Positions 1-9,027 of a stretch of DNA of 64,000 nt are shown here, one piece after another. Positions within the stretch are counted from its first letter, which is position 1; each line of letters begins with the position of its first letter. Source of the DNA: CAWFGW01 sp963849955 (GTDB taxonomy: Bacteria > Bacteroidota > Bacteroidia > Cytophagales > JAAEPT01); assembly GCA_963849955.1 (NCBI GenBank), contig CAWKJU010000005.1, positions 1 through 64,000 of the forward strand, written 5' to 3'. The notes below the pieces were generated by a model. That model saw only the letters and a list, made by a program, of their open reading frames with translations, made no database searches and was not told the origin of the DNA. The translations under genes were made by a program, and so were the position numbers.

Positions 1-575
1 TCTTTGTCAACGATTGGAAGCTTCTCGATTTTGAATTCTTGAAGAATTGCTTCCGCTTCTTCTAAAGTAGCACCTTCTTTTGCAGTGATAATGTTTTCAC
101 TGGTCATGATGCTTTTAACACTAATTGATAAGTCTTTTTGGAATCGTAGATCTCTGTTTGTAAGAATACCAACAAGTTTGTCGTTGTTATCCACAATCGG
201 AATACCACCAATCTTGTGGTCTTTCATGATATTGATGGCATCTTGTAATATGCTGTCTTCCTTCAGTGTGATTGGGTCAGTGATCATGCCACTTTCAGAG
301 CGTTTTACCCGTCTAACCTGATCTGCTTGTTCAGCAATAGTCATGTTTTTATGAATAAAAGAGAGCCCTCCAAGATGAGCCATTGCTATGGCAAGCTCAT
401 ATTCTGAAACGGTATCCATTGCCGCTGATATCAGGGGAATGTTAAGTGAAATGTTTCGTGTTAGTTTGGTGACAATCGAAGTGTCTCTCGGTAAAATCTC
501 CGAGTAAGCTGGCAGCATCAACACATCATCGTATGTTAATGCTTCGAAAAGAAATTTGTTTGTGTCTAAGCTCAT
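1..575 (-). CDS. guaB: IMP dehydrogenase, N-terminal part (runs off left edge)
   Basis: IMP dehydrogenase oxidises IMP to XMP with NAD+, the first committed step of GMP synthesis in the cytosol. Reading the minus strand from the ATG at 573-575 gives an uninterrupted frame of 191 codons to the window edge. It opens with the family N-terminus (FEALTYDDVLMLPAYSEI) and the barrel motif NIPLISAAMDTV, and then enters the paired CBS domains (from about residue 95), including GGIPIVDNNDKLVGILTNRD. The catalytic cysteine loop lies beyond the window. A TACTTTTG box at 608-615 on the same strand fits a Bacteroidota -7 element about 30 bases upstream, but I see no matching TTG at -33. Identity is secure; the gene is cut only by the window edge. 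Confidence 0.95.
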   Translation of the reverse strand, partial: MSLDTNKFLFEALTYDDVLMLPAYSEILPRDTSIVTKLTRNISLNIPLISAAMDTVSEYELAIAMAHLGGLSFIHKNMTIAEQADQVRRVKRSESGMITDPITLKEDSILQDAINIMKDHKIGGIPIVDNNDKLVGILTNRDLRFQKDLSISVKSIMTSENIITAKEGATLEEAEAILQEFKIEKLPIVDK

Positions 576-694
576 GGCAAATAGTTTACGTTCCCCTATT
601 TGCGGCACAAAAGTACTAGATAATAGATAATTGAGAAAGAATTCTTCTAAAATATATAGAATTGATATATTTGTTTTTCAAAATCGGCACAACC

Positions 695-1624
695 ATGCGA
701 ACTAAAATACTCATTTCCATTGCTCTAGCTGTTTCATCAATAGTTTTTGGGCAACAAGAACCTGTTTATTCCCAATATATGTTTAACCCCACTGTCATGA
801 ATCCCGCTTATTGTGGTATTTATGATATGGTGAGTGCAACAGCAGTTTATCGGTCGCAGTATTTAGGTGTGGGAGCTGGTCGTCCGCAGACAATGACATT
901 TAATGCGCATACGAGCTTACCCCTTGACAAAATGGGAGCCGGTGTTACATTCATTCGTGATGCCATCGGTATTAATGTCGTTAATAAATTTGAGTTACTC
1001 TATTCCTATCGATTAGACATAGGTGACAGTAGATTATCGATGGGAGTTAGCACGGGCTTTGGAAATTATATTACGGATCCTTCACGCGGTTTAACTGCGA
1101 GGTCAGAAGATGATCCTAACTTCATTAATGAAAGAGCATCAGCCTTTAGACCAACTTTTGGTGTTGGAGCGATGTATTTATCAGATGATTTTTTTGCAGG
1201 TATTTCTGCTCCAGCTATGTTTAACCACACAGTTACAGAAACGGAAAATTCTCAAAAGATTAGCAAAAGGCACATGTATGCAACGGCAGGCTACATATTA
1301 AGGTTGGATAACGAAATTATAATTAAACCTTCTGTTTTGGTGCGTTACGTTGAGGGAGCACCCGTTTCTTTTGATTTAAACGGTAGCATTTTATTTTATC
1401 AGAATCTTTGGGCAGGGCTGTCTTTAAGAAAGTTTAACACAATTGTATTGATGGGGCAACTACAAGTAACAGACGCTATGAAAGTGGGTGCCTCATTTGA
1501 CTTTCCATCCAATGGAACTATCAAACAAGTTTCTCAATGGGGATTAGTTTCAGCCTTTGAATTGATGGCTAACTTCAATTTTGGGGTGTTTGATACGCAA
1601 GCAGTTCAAACTTCGGTTTATTGA
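695..1624 (+). CDS. PorP/SprF family type IX secretion system outer-membrane protein
   Basis: About 309 residues. I start at the ATG at 695, because it is followed directly by a signal peptide (MRTKILISIALAVSSIVFG then QQ); an upstream in-frame TTG at 662 would only add an unlikely leader. The mature start, EPVYSQYMFNPTVMNPAYCG, is the hallmark of the PorP/SprF family, and the rest is alternating beta-strand sequence typical of an outer-membrane barrel. In Bacteroidota these proteins assist secretion or surface anchoring of T9SS cargo; many sit next to a giant adhesin gene, which is not the case here. The 3' end overlaps the convergent lipoprotein gene by 7 bases. Family assignment is strong; the specific partner is unknown. 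Confidence 0.9.
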   Translation: MRTKILISIALAVSSIVFGQQEPVYSQYMFNPTVMNPAYCGIYDMVSATAVYRSQYLGVGAGRPQTMTFNAHTSLPLDKMGAGVTFIRDAIGINVVNKFELLYSYRLDIGDSRLSMGVSTGFGNYITDPSRGLTARSEDDPNFINERASAFRPTFGVGAMYLSDDFFAGISAPAMFNHTVTETENSQKISKRHMYATAGYILRLDNEIIIKPSVLVRYVEGAPVSFDLNGSILFYQNLWAGLSLRKFNTIVLMGQLQVTDAMKVGASFDFPSNGTIKQVSQWGLVSAFELMANFNFGVFDTQAVQTSVY

Positions 1625-2172
1625 TAAACGATTTCTCCTGCTACCTCGTAAAAAGTCGAGTCGGCACTTTGTGTGGTTTGGTAGCCGGATAATTGATAGG
1701 AGTCTAGAATTTTTTGTTCTCCATAGTTTTTAAAAACTAGTTGGATAGACTTTTTACTGGTCATCAAATAAGTCGTTTTCTGCGTTTCAATTTGATAGTT
1801 AGTATTATTTTTTTGATAGTCAATAACTAATTTCTTTATTTCATTTTTATCTCCAATTGGCGTATAAACTGTTTTTGTGATGGAGGAATCACTTCGGTAT
1901 TGATTTTCAATGGAGAACTTTGTGGAACCTAGTTGATCAAGATAAGATAAGAAAAATAGTTCGTTAGACCATTTAATGGAATCTGAATGACTGTTTACTG
2001 TTTCAGTTTTGGAGCCATTAAGTGAAATTGATTTGGTTAATGAAGCATTAAACTCCGTCAACAAATCGACCTGTTGATTTATTGTTGAGTTTTTGGAGTT
2101 AATAGAATTGCAACTTGATAGCAAAACTATCAAGCTGCAACCTATGGTTAATTTCAATCCTCTAATATTCAT
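1618..2172 (-). CDS. predicted lipoprotein of unknown function
   Basis: 184 residues. The N-terminus is a lipoprotein signal: MNIRGLKLTIG, a hydrophobic stretch, then the lipobox LLSSC with the cysteine at about residue 21. The mature part is rich in Ser, Thr, Asn and Lys and shows no motif I recognise. It begins 2 bases after the gpmI stop on the same strand, so the two are probably co-transcribed, although nothing links their functions. It overlaps the convergent PorP/SprF gene by 7 bases at its 3' end. The lipoprotein call is well supported; its function is unknown. Confidence 0.8.
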   Translation of the reverse strand: MNIRGLKLTIGCSLIVLLSSCNSINSKNSTINQQVDLLTEFNASLTKSISLNGSKTETVNSHSDSIKWSNELFFLSYLDQLGSTKFSIENQYRSDSSITKTVYTPIGDKNEIKKLVIDYQKNNTNYQIETQKTTYLMTSKKSIQLVFKNYGEQKILDSYQLSGYQTTQSADSTFYEVAGEIVYQ

Positions 2173-2174
2173 TC

Positions 2175-3695
2175 TTAAATAAGCGAAACCCCGTTCATTT
2201 CTTTTGGTTGTGCTAATCCAATCATTTTTAAAATAGTAGGAGCGATATCGCCAAGCTTACCATTTTGAATAGTTCCATTAAATTCAGGGTCAACTAGAAT
2301 ACAAGGCACTAAAGCAGTGGTGTGTGCAGTGTTTGGGCTACCATCGGGGTTGCTCATACAATCTGAGTTTCCGTGGTCAGCAATGATGATAGTGCTATAA
2401 CCATTTTCTAAAGCTGCAGCAACAACTGCTTGTGCACAGCTATCAACAGTTTCACAAGCTTTGATTGCTGCCTCCATGATTCCAGTATGACCCACCATAT
2501 CTGGGTTGGCAAAATTTAAACACACGAAGTCTACTTCTCCTTTTTTCAATTCAGGAATGATGGCATCGCGAATATCGGCAGCACTCATTTCAGGTTGTAA
2601 GTCGTATGTAGCTACTTTGGGTGAAGGGCATAATAAGCGAGATTCACCTTCAAACTCTTTTTCTCGACCCCCGGAAAAGAAAAATGTTACGTGAGGATAT
2701 TTTTCAGTTTCTGCAATTCTAATTTGTTTTTTACCAGATGCAGCAAGTACTTCTCCCAACGTATTTGAAAGGTTGTCTTTATTGAAAATTACTTTCACAT
2801 CAGAAAAGCTAGAATCATAATTAGTCATAGTAACATAATACAAGTCTAGTTTTTTCATCTCCTGTTCAGGAAAATCTTTTTGAGTTAATGCTAAGGTGAT
2901 TTCTCTACCCCGGTCCGTTCTATAATTAAAACTAATCACGACATCACCTTCATTTATAGTACTTGTGGGTGTACCTAAACTATTTGTGATAACTGCTGGT
3001 TTTACGAACTCATCCGTTACATCGTTAAGATAAGAGGCTTCAATGGCAGCTTCCGCAGAAGGGAAATAAGTTCCATTTCCTTTTACCAGTAAATCATAAG
3101 CAAGTTTTACGCGTTCCCAGCGGTTGTCTCTATCCATAGCATAATAGCGACCAATAAGCGAAGCAATTTTACCTGTGGTTTTTGCCATGTGTGCTTCTAA
3201 GTCTTTAATGTAGCTTAAACCACCTTTAGGGTCGGTGTCTCTTCCATCAGTAAATGCATGAACAAATACGTTGTCTACCTCACTATCAGCGGCAATAGTT
3301 AATAAACCTTTCAAGTGATTAATGTGTGAATGAATTCCACCATCAGACAAACACCCAATTAGATGAACATTTTTATTGTTTTCCTTAGCATAATTTAACG
3401 CGTCTATAAGAACAGTTTCGTTTTTAAGAGTGTTTTCTGCTACGGCTTTATTGATTTTAACAAGATCTTGATATACTACTCTTCCAGCACCTAAATTCAT
3501 GTGGCCAACCTCAGAGTTACCCATTTGACCTTCAGGCAAACCCACTGCCAGACCCGAAGCTTCTAGTTTACTGTGTTTATATTTAGTGTATAGCGAATCA
3601 ACAAAAGGCGTGTTTGCTTTATCTATAGCGGATACGTCTTTGTTAGTTGCAATTCCCCAACCATCCAAAATCATTAAAATTACTTTTTTGTTCAT
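2175..3695 (-). CDS. gpmI: 2,3-bisphosphoglycerate-independent phosphoglycerate mutase
   Basis: Cytosolic glycolytic and gluconeogenic enzyme interconverting 3- and 2-phosphoglycerate with two Mn2+ ions. At 506 residues it has the usual full length. Visible hallmarks are the first metal-site Asp in MILDGWG (residue 11), the catalytic phosphoserine in GQMGNSEVGHMNLGAGR (Ser61), the HAFTDGRDTDPKGG loop, and the C-terminal alkaline-phosphatase-superfamily metal motifs VGHTG and IIADHGNSD. A TATTTTTG box at 3732-3739 (minus strand) is a possible -7 element, without a clear -33 partner. The gene is followed within 2 bases by a lipoprotein gene. Confidence 0.97.
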   Translation of the reverse strand: MNKKVILMILDGWGIATNKDVSAIDKANTPFVDSLYTKYKHSKLEASGLAVGLPEGQMGNSEVGHMNLGAGRVVYQDLVKINKAVAENTLKNETVLIDALNYAKENNKNVHLIGCLSDGGIHSHINHLKGLLTIAADSEVDNVFVHAFTDGRDTDPKGGLSYIKDLEAHMAKTTGKIASLIGRYYAMDRDNRWERVKLAYDLLVKGNGTYFPSAEAAIEASYLNDVTDEFVKPAVITNSLGTPTSTINEGDVVISFNYRTDRGREITLALTQKDFPEQEMKKLDLYYVTMTNYDSSFSDVKVIFNKDNLSNTLGEVLAASGKKQIRIAETEKYPHVTFFFSGGREKEFEGESRLLCPSPKVATYDLQPEMSAADIRDAIIPELKKGEVDFVCLNFANPDMVGHTGIMEAAIKACETVDSCAQAVVAAALENGYSTIIIADHGNSDCMSNPDGSPNTAHTTALVPCILVDPEFNGTIQNGKLGDIAPTILKMIGLAQPKEMNGVSLI

Positions 3696-3852
3696 ATCAG
3701 TACGTGTTTCTAATTATGCTATTAAGAAGTACAAAAATATATTTTTTTGTGAGGATTTTGTAATCTAAAACACTATATTAAGAATGATTAGGGTTTAGGG
3801 TTATTGTTATAATAAATGTAACTTTGGTCTGATAATTGTCTAAAATTGCTGC

Positions 3853-4254
3853 ATGGGGAACATGAAATTTTCAACGCTAGGCTTACTACTTATTGGGGTT
3901 CTGATGAGTAATGTTACTTTTTCTCAATCAGAGACAATTAATTCTGCGAGGTTGGCTATCAAGGCGGGTGACTCCAATTCTCTGGTCAAATTTTTTGACA
4001 CAATCATTGAATTAAAAACAGATAGCGAAGAAGGCTCTTATAGTAAGAACCAAGCCGAGTTTGTGCTTAAAAATTTTTTCAGCAAATATAATCCAGTAAG
4101 CTTTACTTATAATCATGAGGGTTCATCACCTGGTGGGGCAAAATACACTATCGGGACTTACACGTGTGGTTCCTCTACTTTTCGGGTATATATGAAATTG
4201 AAAAATGCTGATGGCGCATATGTCATTGATACCTTAGATTTTTCGAAGGAGTAA
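3853..4254 (+). CDS. DUF4783 family secreted protein
   Basis: 133 residues with a signal peptide (MKFSTLGLLLIGVLMSNVTFSQ; a second ATG three codons into the frame could also be the start). The mature part is a compact alpha/beta sequence containing KAGDSNSLVKFFD and EFVLKNFFSKYNP, which I recognise as the DUF4783 family of Bacteroidota, commonly encoded just before nadC, as here. It is probably exported to the periplasm; its function is not known. The gap to nadC is 33 bases. A TAACTTTG box at 3819-3826 could be the -7 promoter element. Confidence 0.8.
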   Translation: MGNMKFSTLGLLLIGVLMSNVTFSQSETINSARLAIKAGDSNSLVKFFDTIIELKTDSEEGSYSKNQAEFVLKNFFSKYNPVSFTYNHEGSSPGGAKYTIGTYTCGSSTFRVYMKLKNADGAYVIDTLDFSKE

Positions 4255-4287
4255 GGGAAATCACATTCCGTTTCTTAAATTTGCCGA

Positions 4288-5145
4288 ATGGCATTAGAAT
4301 ACTTATCTGAATTTGCCCTAAAAAGCTTTATTCAATTGGCCTTGGCCGAAGATGTGGGTGAAGGAGATCATTCTTCAAAAGCTAGTATCCCCAGTTCGCA
4401 AACTTCCAAAGCAAAACTTTTCTTGAAAGAAGACTGCATTATTGCTGGAATAAATCTTGCCGAGCGGATATTTCATCACTTGGATCCTTCCATTCAATTC
4501 AAACCTTATTTTAAAGATGGTAAGTTTTGTACACAAGGAGAGGTGATTTTTGAGGTAGAGGGTCATACACAAACACTATTAAAGGCAGAACGGTTGGTGT
4601 TGAATTGTATGCAACGTATGAGTGGTATTGCAACCCTGACCCAACAGTTAGTGGATTTAGTCTCACATACGCACGTTCAATTATTAGACACACGAAAAAC
4701 GACCCCTAACTTCCGGATGATGGAAAAATGGGCTGTCGTAATTGGTGGAGGTAAAAACCATCGGTTTGGCTTATTCGATGTGATTATGTTAAAGGATAAC
4801 CATATTGATGCTGCCGGAGGAATAAAAAAAGCTATAGATGCCACGCATCAGTATTTAGAGGATAATCAACTCGAATTGGAAATTATTGTAGAAGTACGAA
4901 ACCTTAAAGAAGTAAAAGAGGTGTTAGAAGTTGGTGGAATCAGACGACTGTTGTTGGATAACATGACGCCATCACAAATGCAAGAGGCTGTAAATGTAAT
5001 TGATGGGCGTTTTGAAACAGAGGCTTCAGGTGGGATTACAGAAAAAAATATAATTGCAGTAGCGGAATCTAATGTTGACTATATATCTTTGGGGGCTCTT
5101 ACGCATTCTGCTAGGAGTATTGATATGAGTTTGAAAATAGTTTAA
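4288..5145 (+). CDS. nadC: nicotinate-nucleotide pyrophosphorylase (carboxylating)
   Basis: Quinolinate phosphoribosyltransferase: it converts quinolinate and PRPP to nicotinate mononucleotide, CO2 and PPi in de novo NAD synthesis. 285 residues is the normal length. Family motifs seen in order are LALAEDVGEGDHSS near the N-terminus, NCMQRMSGIATLT, the substrate loop LLDTRKTTPNFRMMEKWAV, GGGKNHRFGLFDVIMLKDNH, and the C-terminal barrel strands EVRNLKEVKEV, LLLDNMTP, EASGGI and ISLGALTHS. It is followed after 10 bases by the YcxB-like gene and then accD, suggesting one transcription unit. Confidence 0.97.
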   Translation: MALEYLSEFALKSFIQLALAEDVGEGDHSSKASIPSSQTSKAKLFLKEDCIIAGINLAERIFHHLDPSIQFKPYFKDGKFCTQGEVIFEVEGHTQTLLKAERLVLNCMQRMSGIATLTQQLVDLVSHTHVQLLDTRKTTPNFRMMEKWAVVIGGGKNHRFGLFDVIMLKDNHIDAAGGIKKAIDATHQYLEDNQLELEIIVEVRNLKEVKEVLEVGGIRRLLLDNMTPSQMQEAVNVIDGRFETEASGGITEKNIIAVAESNVDYISLGALTHSARSIDMSLKIV

Positions 5146-5155
5146 AGAACGGAAA

Positions 5156-5632
5156 ATGATTGTAAAAACTAAGAAATATAAACTAGAGCCAAGTACCTAC
5201 AAGAAACTTGCTTTAGAAAATATTCTTAAAGCTTGGTGGTGGGCTTTTCTAGTACCTTTGGCAATGTGTGCGGTGTATGCTTTTTTTCCAAGTCAACATT
5301 GGATATATATTACGGCATTTGTAATTACTATTTTATACGTGTTGTTTTGGTACCTTCAATTTTCTGGAGTAGCTTACCTTGAGCAGTTTAAAATGTTGTT
5401 CGAAAAAGTTGAATACCATATCGATAGCCGTCAAGTGCTTATAATGATGAATTCTAAGCAAGGAATGCCTATCCCTTGGGACAAAATTGAAAGTGCTAAA
5501 GTTGGTAAAGATTACATTCTGCTAGTAGTGACCAGAGCGCAATTAGTGCATCTTCCGCATAAAATCTTTAGCAATCAAAATGATATAAAGTTTGTTGAGT
5601 CAATACTCAGAAGAAAGAACTTTATTAAATAA
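5156..5632 (+). CDS. YcxB-like membrane protein
   Basis: 158 residues. Two closely spaced hydrophobic segments (about residues 25-65) form a membrane hairpin, followed by a cytoplasmic-looking domain with YHIDSRQVLIMMNSKQ, the aromatic WDKIESAKVGKDYILL and VHLPHKIF. That pattern matches the C-terminal YcxB/PH-like domain found in small membrane proteins. Its function is unknown. It sits 10 bases behind nadC and 70 bases before accD on the same strand. The alternative is an unrelated two-TM protein; the W-x-x-I-x-S-A motif favours YcxB. Confidence 0.7.
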   Translation: MIVKTKKYKLEPSTYKKLALENILKAWWWAFLVPLAMCAVYAFFPSQHWIYITAFVITILYVLFWYLQFSGVAYLEQFKMLFEKVEYHIDSRQVLIMMNSKQGMPIPWDKIESAKVGKDYILLVVTRAQLVHLPHKIFSNQNDIKFVESILRRKNFIK

Positions 5633-5702
5633 TCAAAAAGCTTTCCATTCAGGAATTGTATATTTGTACCCCTTTTAGGGTTAATGGATTAATTTAGAGA
5701 TT

Positions 5703-6578
5703 ATGTCTTGGTTTACTCGTAAAGAAAAAAATATAGTTACACCCACAGAACACAAGAAAGAAGCGCCTGATGGCCTTTGGTATCAGTGTCCTGAGTGTAA
5801 AAAAGTAATGCAATCACGTGAGCATGCATTAAACCACTATACTTGTGTTGATTGTAACTATCACACTCGAATAGGTTCAAAAGAATATTTCGAAATAATA
5901 TTTGACAACAATGAGTTTACAGAATTAGATAAAAACCTAAGTTCTGGTGACCCATTGAAGTTTTTTGATACAAAGCCTTACCCGGATAGAATTAAAGCAA
6001 GTCAAAAAAAATCGTCTTTAGTTGATGCTGTTCGCTCAGCAACAGGCAAGATGAATGGCTTAGATCTCGTAGTATCTTGTATGGATTTCTCCTTTATTGG
6101 TGGCTCAATGGGCTCAGTAGTAGGAGAGAAAATTGCGAGAGCAATTGATTATGCACGAGAGCACAAAATTCCTTTTTTAATGGTTTCAAAATCGGGTGGT
6201 GCCCGAATGATGGAAGCAGGTTTTTCATTGATGCAAATGGCGAAGACATCAGCAAAACTGGCGTTACTTGATAAAGAAAAAATTCCTTATATCTCTTTAA
6301 TGACAGATCCAACTACCGGTGGGGTTACTGCCTCTTATGCTATGTTGGGAGATTTTAACATTTCAGAACCAGGAGCTTTAATCGGTTTTGCAGGTCCGCG
6401 AGTGATTAGAGAAACAATTGGTAAAGATTTACCTGAAGGTTTTCAAAGTGCTGAATTTGTGTTAGAGCACGGCTTTCTTGATTTTATTGTCGATAGAAAA
6501 GAACTGAAAAACAAACTTTCTGATTTACTCTCTATGCTTAAGCGTAAAGAAGAAAAAGTGGAAACAAAAGAAGAATAA
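5703..6578 (+). CDS. accD: acetyl-CoA carboxylase carboxyltransferase subunit beta
   Basis: Beta half of the carboxyltransferase that, with AccA, moves the carboxyl group from carboxybiotin to acetyl-CoA to give malonyl-CoA for fatty-acid synthesis. 291 residues, normal length. The N-terminal zinc ribbon is intact (Cys29, Cys32, Cys48, Cys51 in CPEC...CVDC). The crotonase-fold core follows with FSFIGGSMGSVVGEKI, the oxyanion-hole stretch KSGGARMMEA, and TTGGVTASYAMLGD ending in IGFAGPRVI. TATATTTG at 5659-5666 could be a -7 promoter box. The next gene starts 7 bases downstream. Confidence 0.97.
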   Translation: MSWFTRKEKNIVTPTEHKKEAPDGLWYQCPECKKVMQSREHALNHYTCVDCNYHTRIGSKEYFEIIFDNNEFTELDKNLSSGDPLKFFDTKPYPDRIKASQKKSSLVDAVRSATGKMNGLDLVVSCMDFSFIGGSMGSVVGEKIARAIDYAREHKIPFLMVSKSGGARMMEAGFSLMQMAKTSAKLALLDKEKIPYISLMTDPTTGGVTASYAMLGDFNISEPGALIGFAGPRVIRETIGKDLPEGFQSAEFVLEHGFLDFIVDRKELKNKLSDLLSMLKRKEEKVETKEE

Positions 6579-6585
6579 CTGGGCC

Positions 6586-7564
6586 ATGCGGCTGGTTAAT
6601 CACCCGGTATTATGTAATTATTACGTCACTTATAGATGTAACGCAAGTTGTGACTTTTGTGATATTTGGGAAAAGCCGTCTCCGTATGTCACTATTGATG
6701 ATGTAACTCAAAATCTAATTGATCTCAAAAAATTAGGGGTTAAAGTCATTGATTTTACAGGAGGTGAGCCGCTTTTACATCGTAATCTTATTGATTTTTT
6801 AAGTGAAGCTAAGCGGTTAGGGTTTATTACTACCGTAACAACCAATACCTTATTATATCCTAAGTTGGCCGCAGCAGCTTCATGGAAAAGTGGATATGCT
6901 TCACTTTTCACTCGATTATGCGTCAGCTGAAAAGCACGATGAAGTACGGGGAGTAGGATGCTTTGACTTTGTCATGCAATCCATTCGTTTAGCATTAACG
7001 TTAGGTGAACGTCCGGATATTTTGATGACTGTTTTTGACGAAAATATGGAAGAGATCGAAGCCATTTATCAGCAGATTGTATTACCAAATAATTTAATGT
7101 TGATCCTCAACCCTGTGTTTGATTATAATAAGGTAGAGAACCATGGAGGTTTATCCGTTGAAAATCTGCAAAAACTGGAGCAGTGGGGTAAACAAAAAAA
7201 CATCTATTTAAATGAAGCATTTATAGCTTTAAGGTTAGATGGAGGGAATAAAACCGCCTCTCCAGTTTGTAAAGCGGCAAGTACCACAATAGTTATTTCA
7301 CCAGAAAATGAACTTTTAGTACCCTGCTACCATTTAGGAGAAAAAGCATTCAAAATAAACAAAAATTTGTTTGCCTTGTTCAACAGCCAGGACGCAAAAG
7401 AAGCTCGGGCAAAGGAAGGGAAATTGAAAGCATGTGAAGGGTGCGTTATCAATTGTTATATGCAGCCTAGCTTTGCAGTCAATATTAATAAATATTGGTT
7501 TAAGGCATTACCAAGTACTTTGAAATATGCTAAAATGAAAGGCACTTGGAAACAGTTGTTTTAA
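6586..7564 (+). pseudogene. radical SAM / SPASM-like protein, frameshifted
   Basis: One gene read in two frames. The first part (ATG at 6586) has the radical SAM [4Fe-4S] motif CNASCDFC and the SAM-binding FTGGEPLLHR, and runs into unrelated residues after about 6876. The frame starting near 6878 continues the same protein (LHGKVDMLHFSLDYA), carries the core, then the C-terminal cysteines (SPVCKAAS, VPCYHLG, CEGCVINCYM) of a SPASM/twitch-like auxiliary cluster region, and ends at 7564. Removing one base in the GCAGCAG stretch at 6871-6877 restores one frame of about 325 codons. The substrate is unknown. This could be a sequencing error or a recent mutation; both halves look otherwise intact. 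The gene lies 7 bases after accD. Confidence 0.8.
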
Positions 7565-7589
7565 TAATAAAAAATAACATTGATTCGGT

Positions 7590-7619
7590 TTCTATATCTT
7601 GATTTTAGAATTATATTTG
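7590..7619 (+). promoter_or_regulatory. probable promoter of nqrF
   Basis: TATATTTG at 7612-7619 is an exact match to the Bacteroidota -7 consensus TAnnTTTG. At the right spacing (N19) lies TTC at 7590-7592, one mismatch from the -33 TTG. The expected start point is about 30 bases before the nqrF ATG. Confidence 0.45.
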
Positions 7620-7657
7620 TCCTCCTATTAATTATAAAAGAGTAAAATAGAATAAAA

Positions 7658-8953
7658 ATGGTTTTATCTGCCTCAATCGTAGCGTTTACCCTCATCATTC
7701 TAGCACTTGTTTTCGTGCTTTTATTTGCGCAGGCAAAATTGGTGAACAGTGGAGACGTAAAAATCACTATTAACGGTGATAAAGAGTTTACTGTTCCTGC
7801 TGGAACTACTCTACTTTCAACGCTTTCTGCTCAAAATATTTACTTACCGTCCGCATGTGGTGGTGGTGGTACTTGTGCCATGTGTAAATGTCAAATATTA
7901 GAAGGTGGGGGAGATGTGCTTCCAACAGAGGAAGGCCACTTATCACGAGCTGAGAAAAGCGACCACGTAAGGTTAGCGTGCCAAGTGAAGGTAAAAGAGG
8001 ACATGAAATTACATGTTCATGAAGAGATTTTTGGTATCAAAGAATGGGAAGCTACTGTAGTTTCAAACTACAACGTTGCTACTTATATTAAAGAATTTGT
8101 TGTAGAGATTCCTGAGGATATGGACTACAAAGCTGGTGGCTATATTCAAATTAAGATACCGCCATGTGTAGTGAATTTTTCTGAAATGGACGTGAAAGCA
8201 CATCCAAAAGATCACCCAGGAGAGCCTGATAAGTTTGAGAAAGATTGGGCTGAAGGTCCTTTTGCATTACGTGGTCTAGTGATGAAGAACGATGAGGAAG
8301 TGGTTAGAGCTTACTCAATGGCTTCATACCCAGCAGAAGGCAGAAACATTATGCTGAATGTGCGGGTTGCTGCACCTCCATTTGATCCTGCAAAAGGAAC
8401 TTGGATGGATGTCAACCCAGGAGTGGCATCATCTTACATCTTTAATTTGAAAGAAGGTGATAAAGCAATGATTTCTGGTCCTTATGGTGAATTCTTCATC
8501 AAAGAAACTGATGCTGAAATGCTTTATATTGGTGGTGGTGCTGGTATGGCTCCAATGCGATCGCACATCTATCACTTATTCAAAACATTAAAAACAGGCA
8601 GAAAAGTTACTTATTGGTACGGTGGCCGTTCCAAAGCTGAATTGTTTTATATTCACTACTTCCGTGAGATTGAGCAAAATTTCCCAAATTTTAAATTCTA
8701 TATGGTGTTGTCCAATGCACTTCCTGAAGATAATTGGAAACCGAAAAAAGATATGGATGATGAAGCAGGAGATGGTTTTGTTGGGTTTGTACACCAGGCG
8801 GTTATTGATGAGTATTTATCAAAACATCCAGAACCAGAAGAAATTGAATTCTATTTCTGTGGTCCTCCAATGATGAACCAAGCCGTGCTGAAAATGTGCG
8901 ATGATTGGGGAATTCCTAAAGAGAACGTTTCATTTGATGATTTCGGTGGATAA
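7658..8953 (+). CDS. nqrF: Na+-translocating NADH:quinone reductase subunit F
   Basis: Electron-input subunit of the Na+-pumping NADH:quinone reductase at the inner membrane. 431 residues, slightly longer than the roughly 407 of Vibrio. In order: an N-terminal transmembrane anchor (SIVAFTLIILALVFVLLFA), a plant-type 2Fe-2S ferredoxin domain (cysteines in ACGGGGTCAMCKC and LACQ, about residues 67-110), an FAD-binding barrel with RAYSMASYPAE, an NADH domain with YIGGGAGMAPMRSH and YFCGPPMMN, and the typical C-terminus SFDDFGG. nqrA-E, usually adjacent upstream, are not here; the preceding gene is a radical SAM gene. A strong terminator follows. Confidence 0.96.
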   Translation: MVLSASIVAFTLIILALVFVLLFAQAKLVNSGDVKITINGDKEFTVPAGTTLLSTLSAQNIYLPSACGGGGTCAMCKCQILEGGGDVLPTEEGHLSRAEKSDHVRLACQVKVKEDMKLHVHEEIFGIKEWEATVVSNYNVATYIKEFVVEIPEDMDYKAGGYIQIKIPPCVVNFSEMDVKAHPKDHPGEPDKFEKDWAEGPFALRGLVMKNDEEVVRAYSMASYPAEGRNIMLNVRVAAPPFDPAKGTWMDVNPGVASSYIFNLKEGDKAMISGPYGEFFIKETDAEMLYIGGGAGMAPMRSHIYHLFKTLKTGRKVTYWYGGRSKAELFYIHYFREIEQNFPNFKFYMVLSNALPEDNWKPKKDMDDEAGDGFVGFVHQAVIDEYLSKHPEPEEIEFYFCGPPMMNQAVLKMCDDWGIPKENVSFDDFGG

Positions 8954-8960
8954 CATATAC

Positions 8961-8990
8961 AAGGGAAAGCAAAAGCTTTCCCTTTTTTAT
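8961..8990 (+). terminator. rho-independent terminator after nqrF
   Basis: Perfect 10-bp stem (AAGGGAAAGC / GCTTTCCCTT) with an AAAA loop, followed by a T-rich run, 8 bases after the nqrF stop. Confidence 0.9.
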
Positions 8991-9027
8991 TGCTATTTTT
9001 ATTCGGTAACGAATCCAATATTGAGGC

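Noticed and set aside
4276..4283. TAAATTTG directly before the nadC ATG as a promoter
   Set aside because: No TTG at the proper distance, and it would make a leaderless transcript; nadC is more likely read through from the DUF4783 gene.
6860..6900. Programmed ribosomal frameshift in the radical SAM gene
   Set aside because: No slippery heptamer and no downstream hairpin that I can see; a simple indel explains it better.
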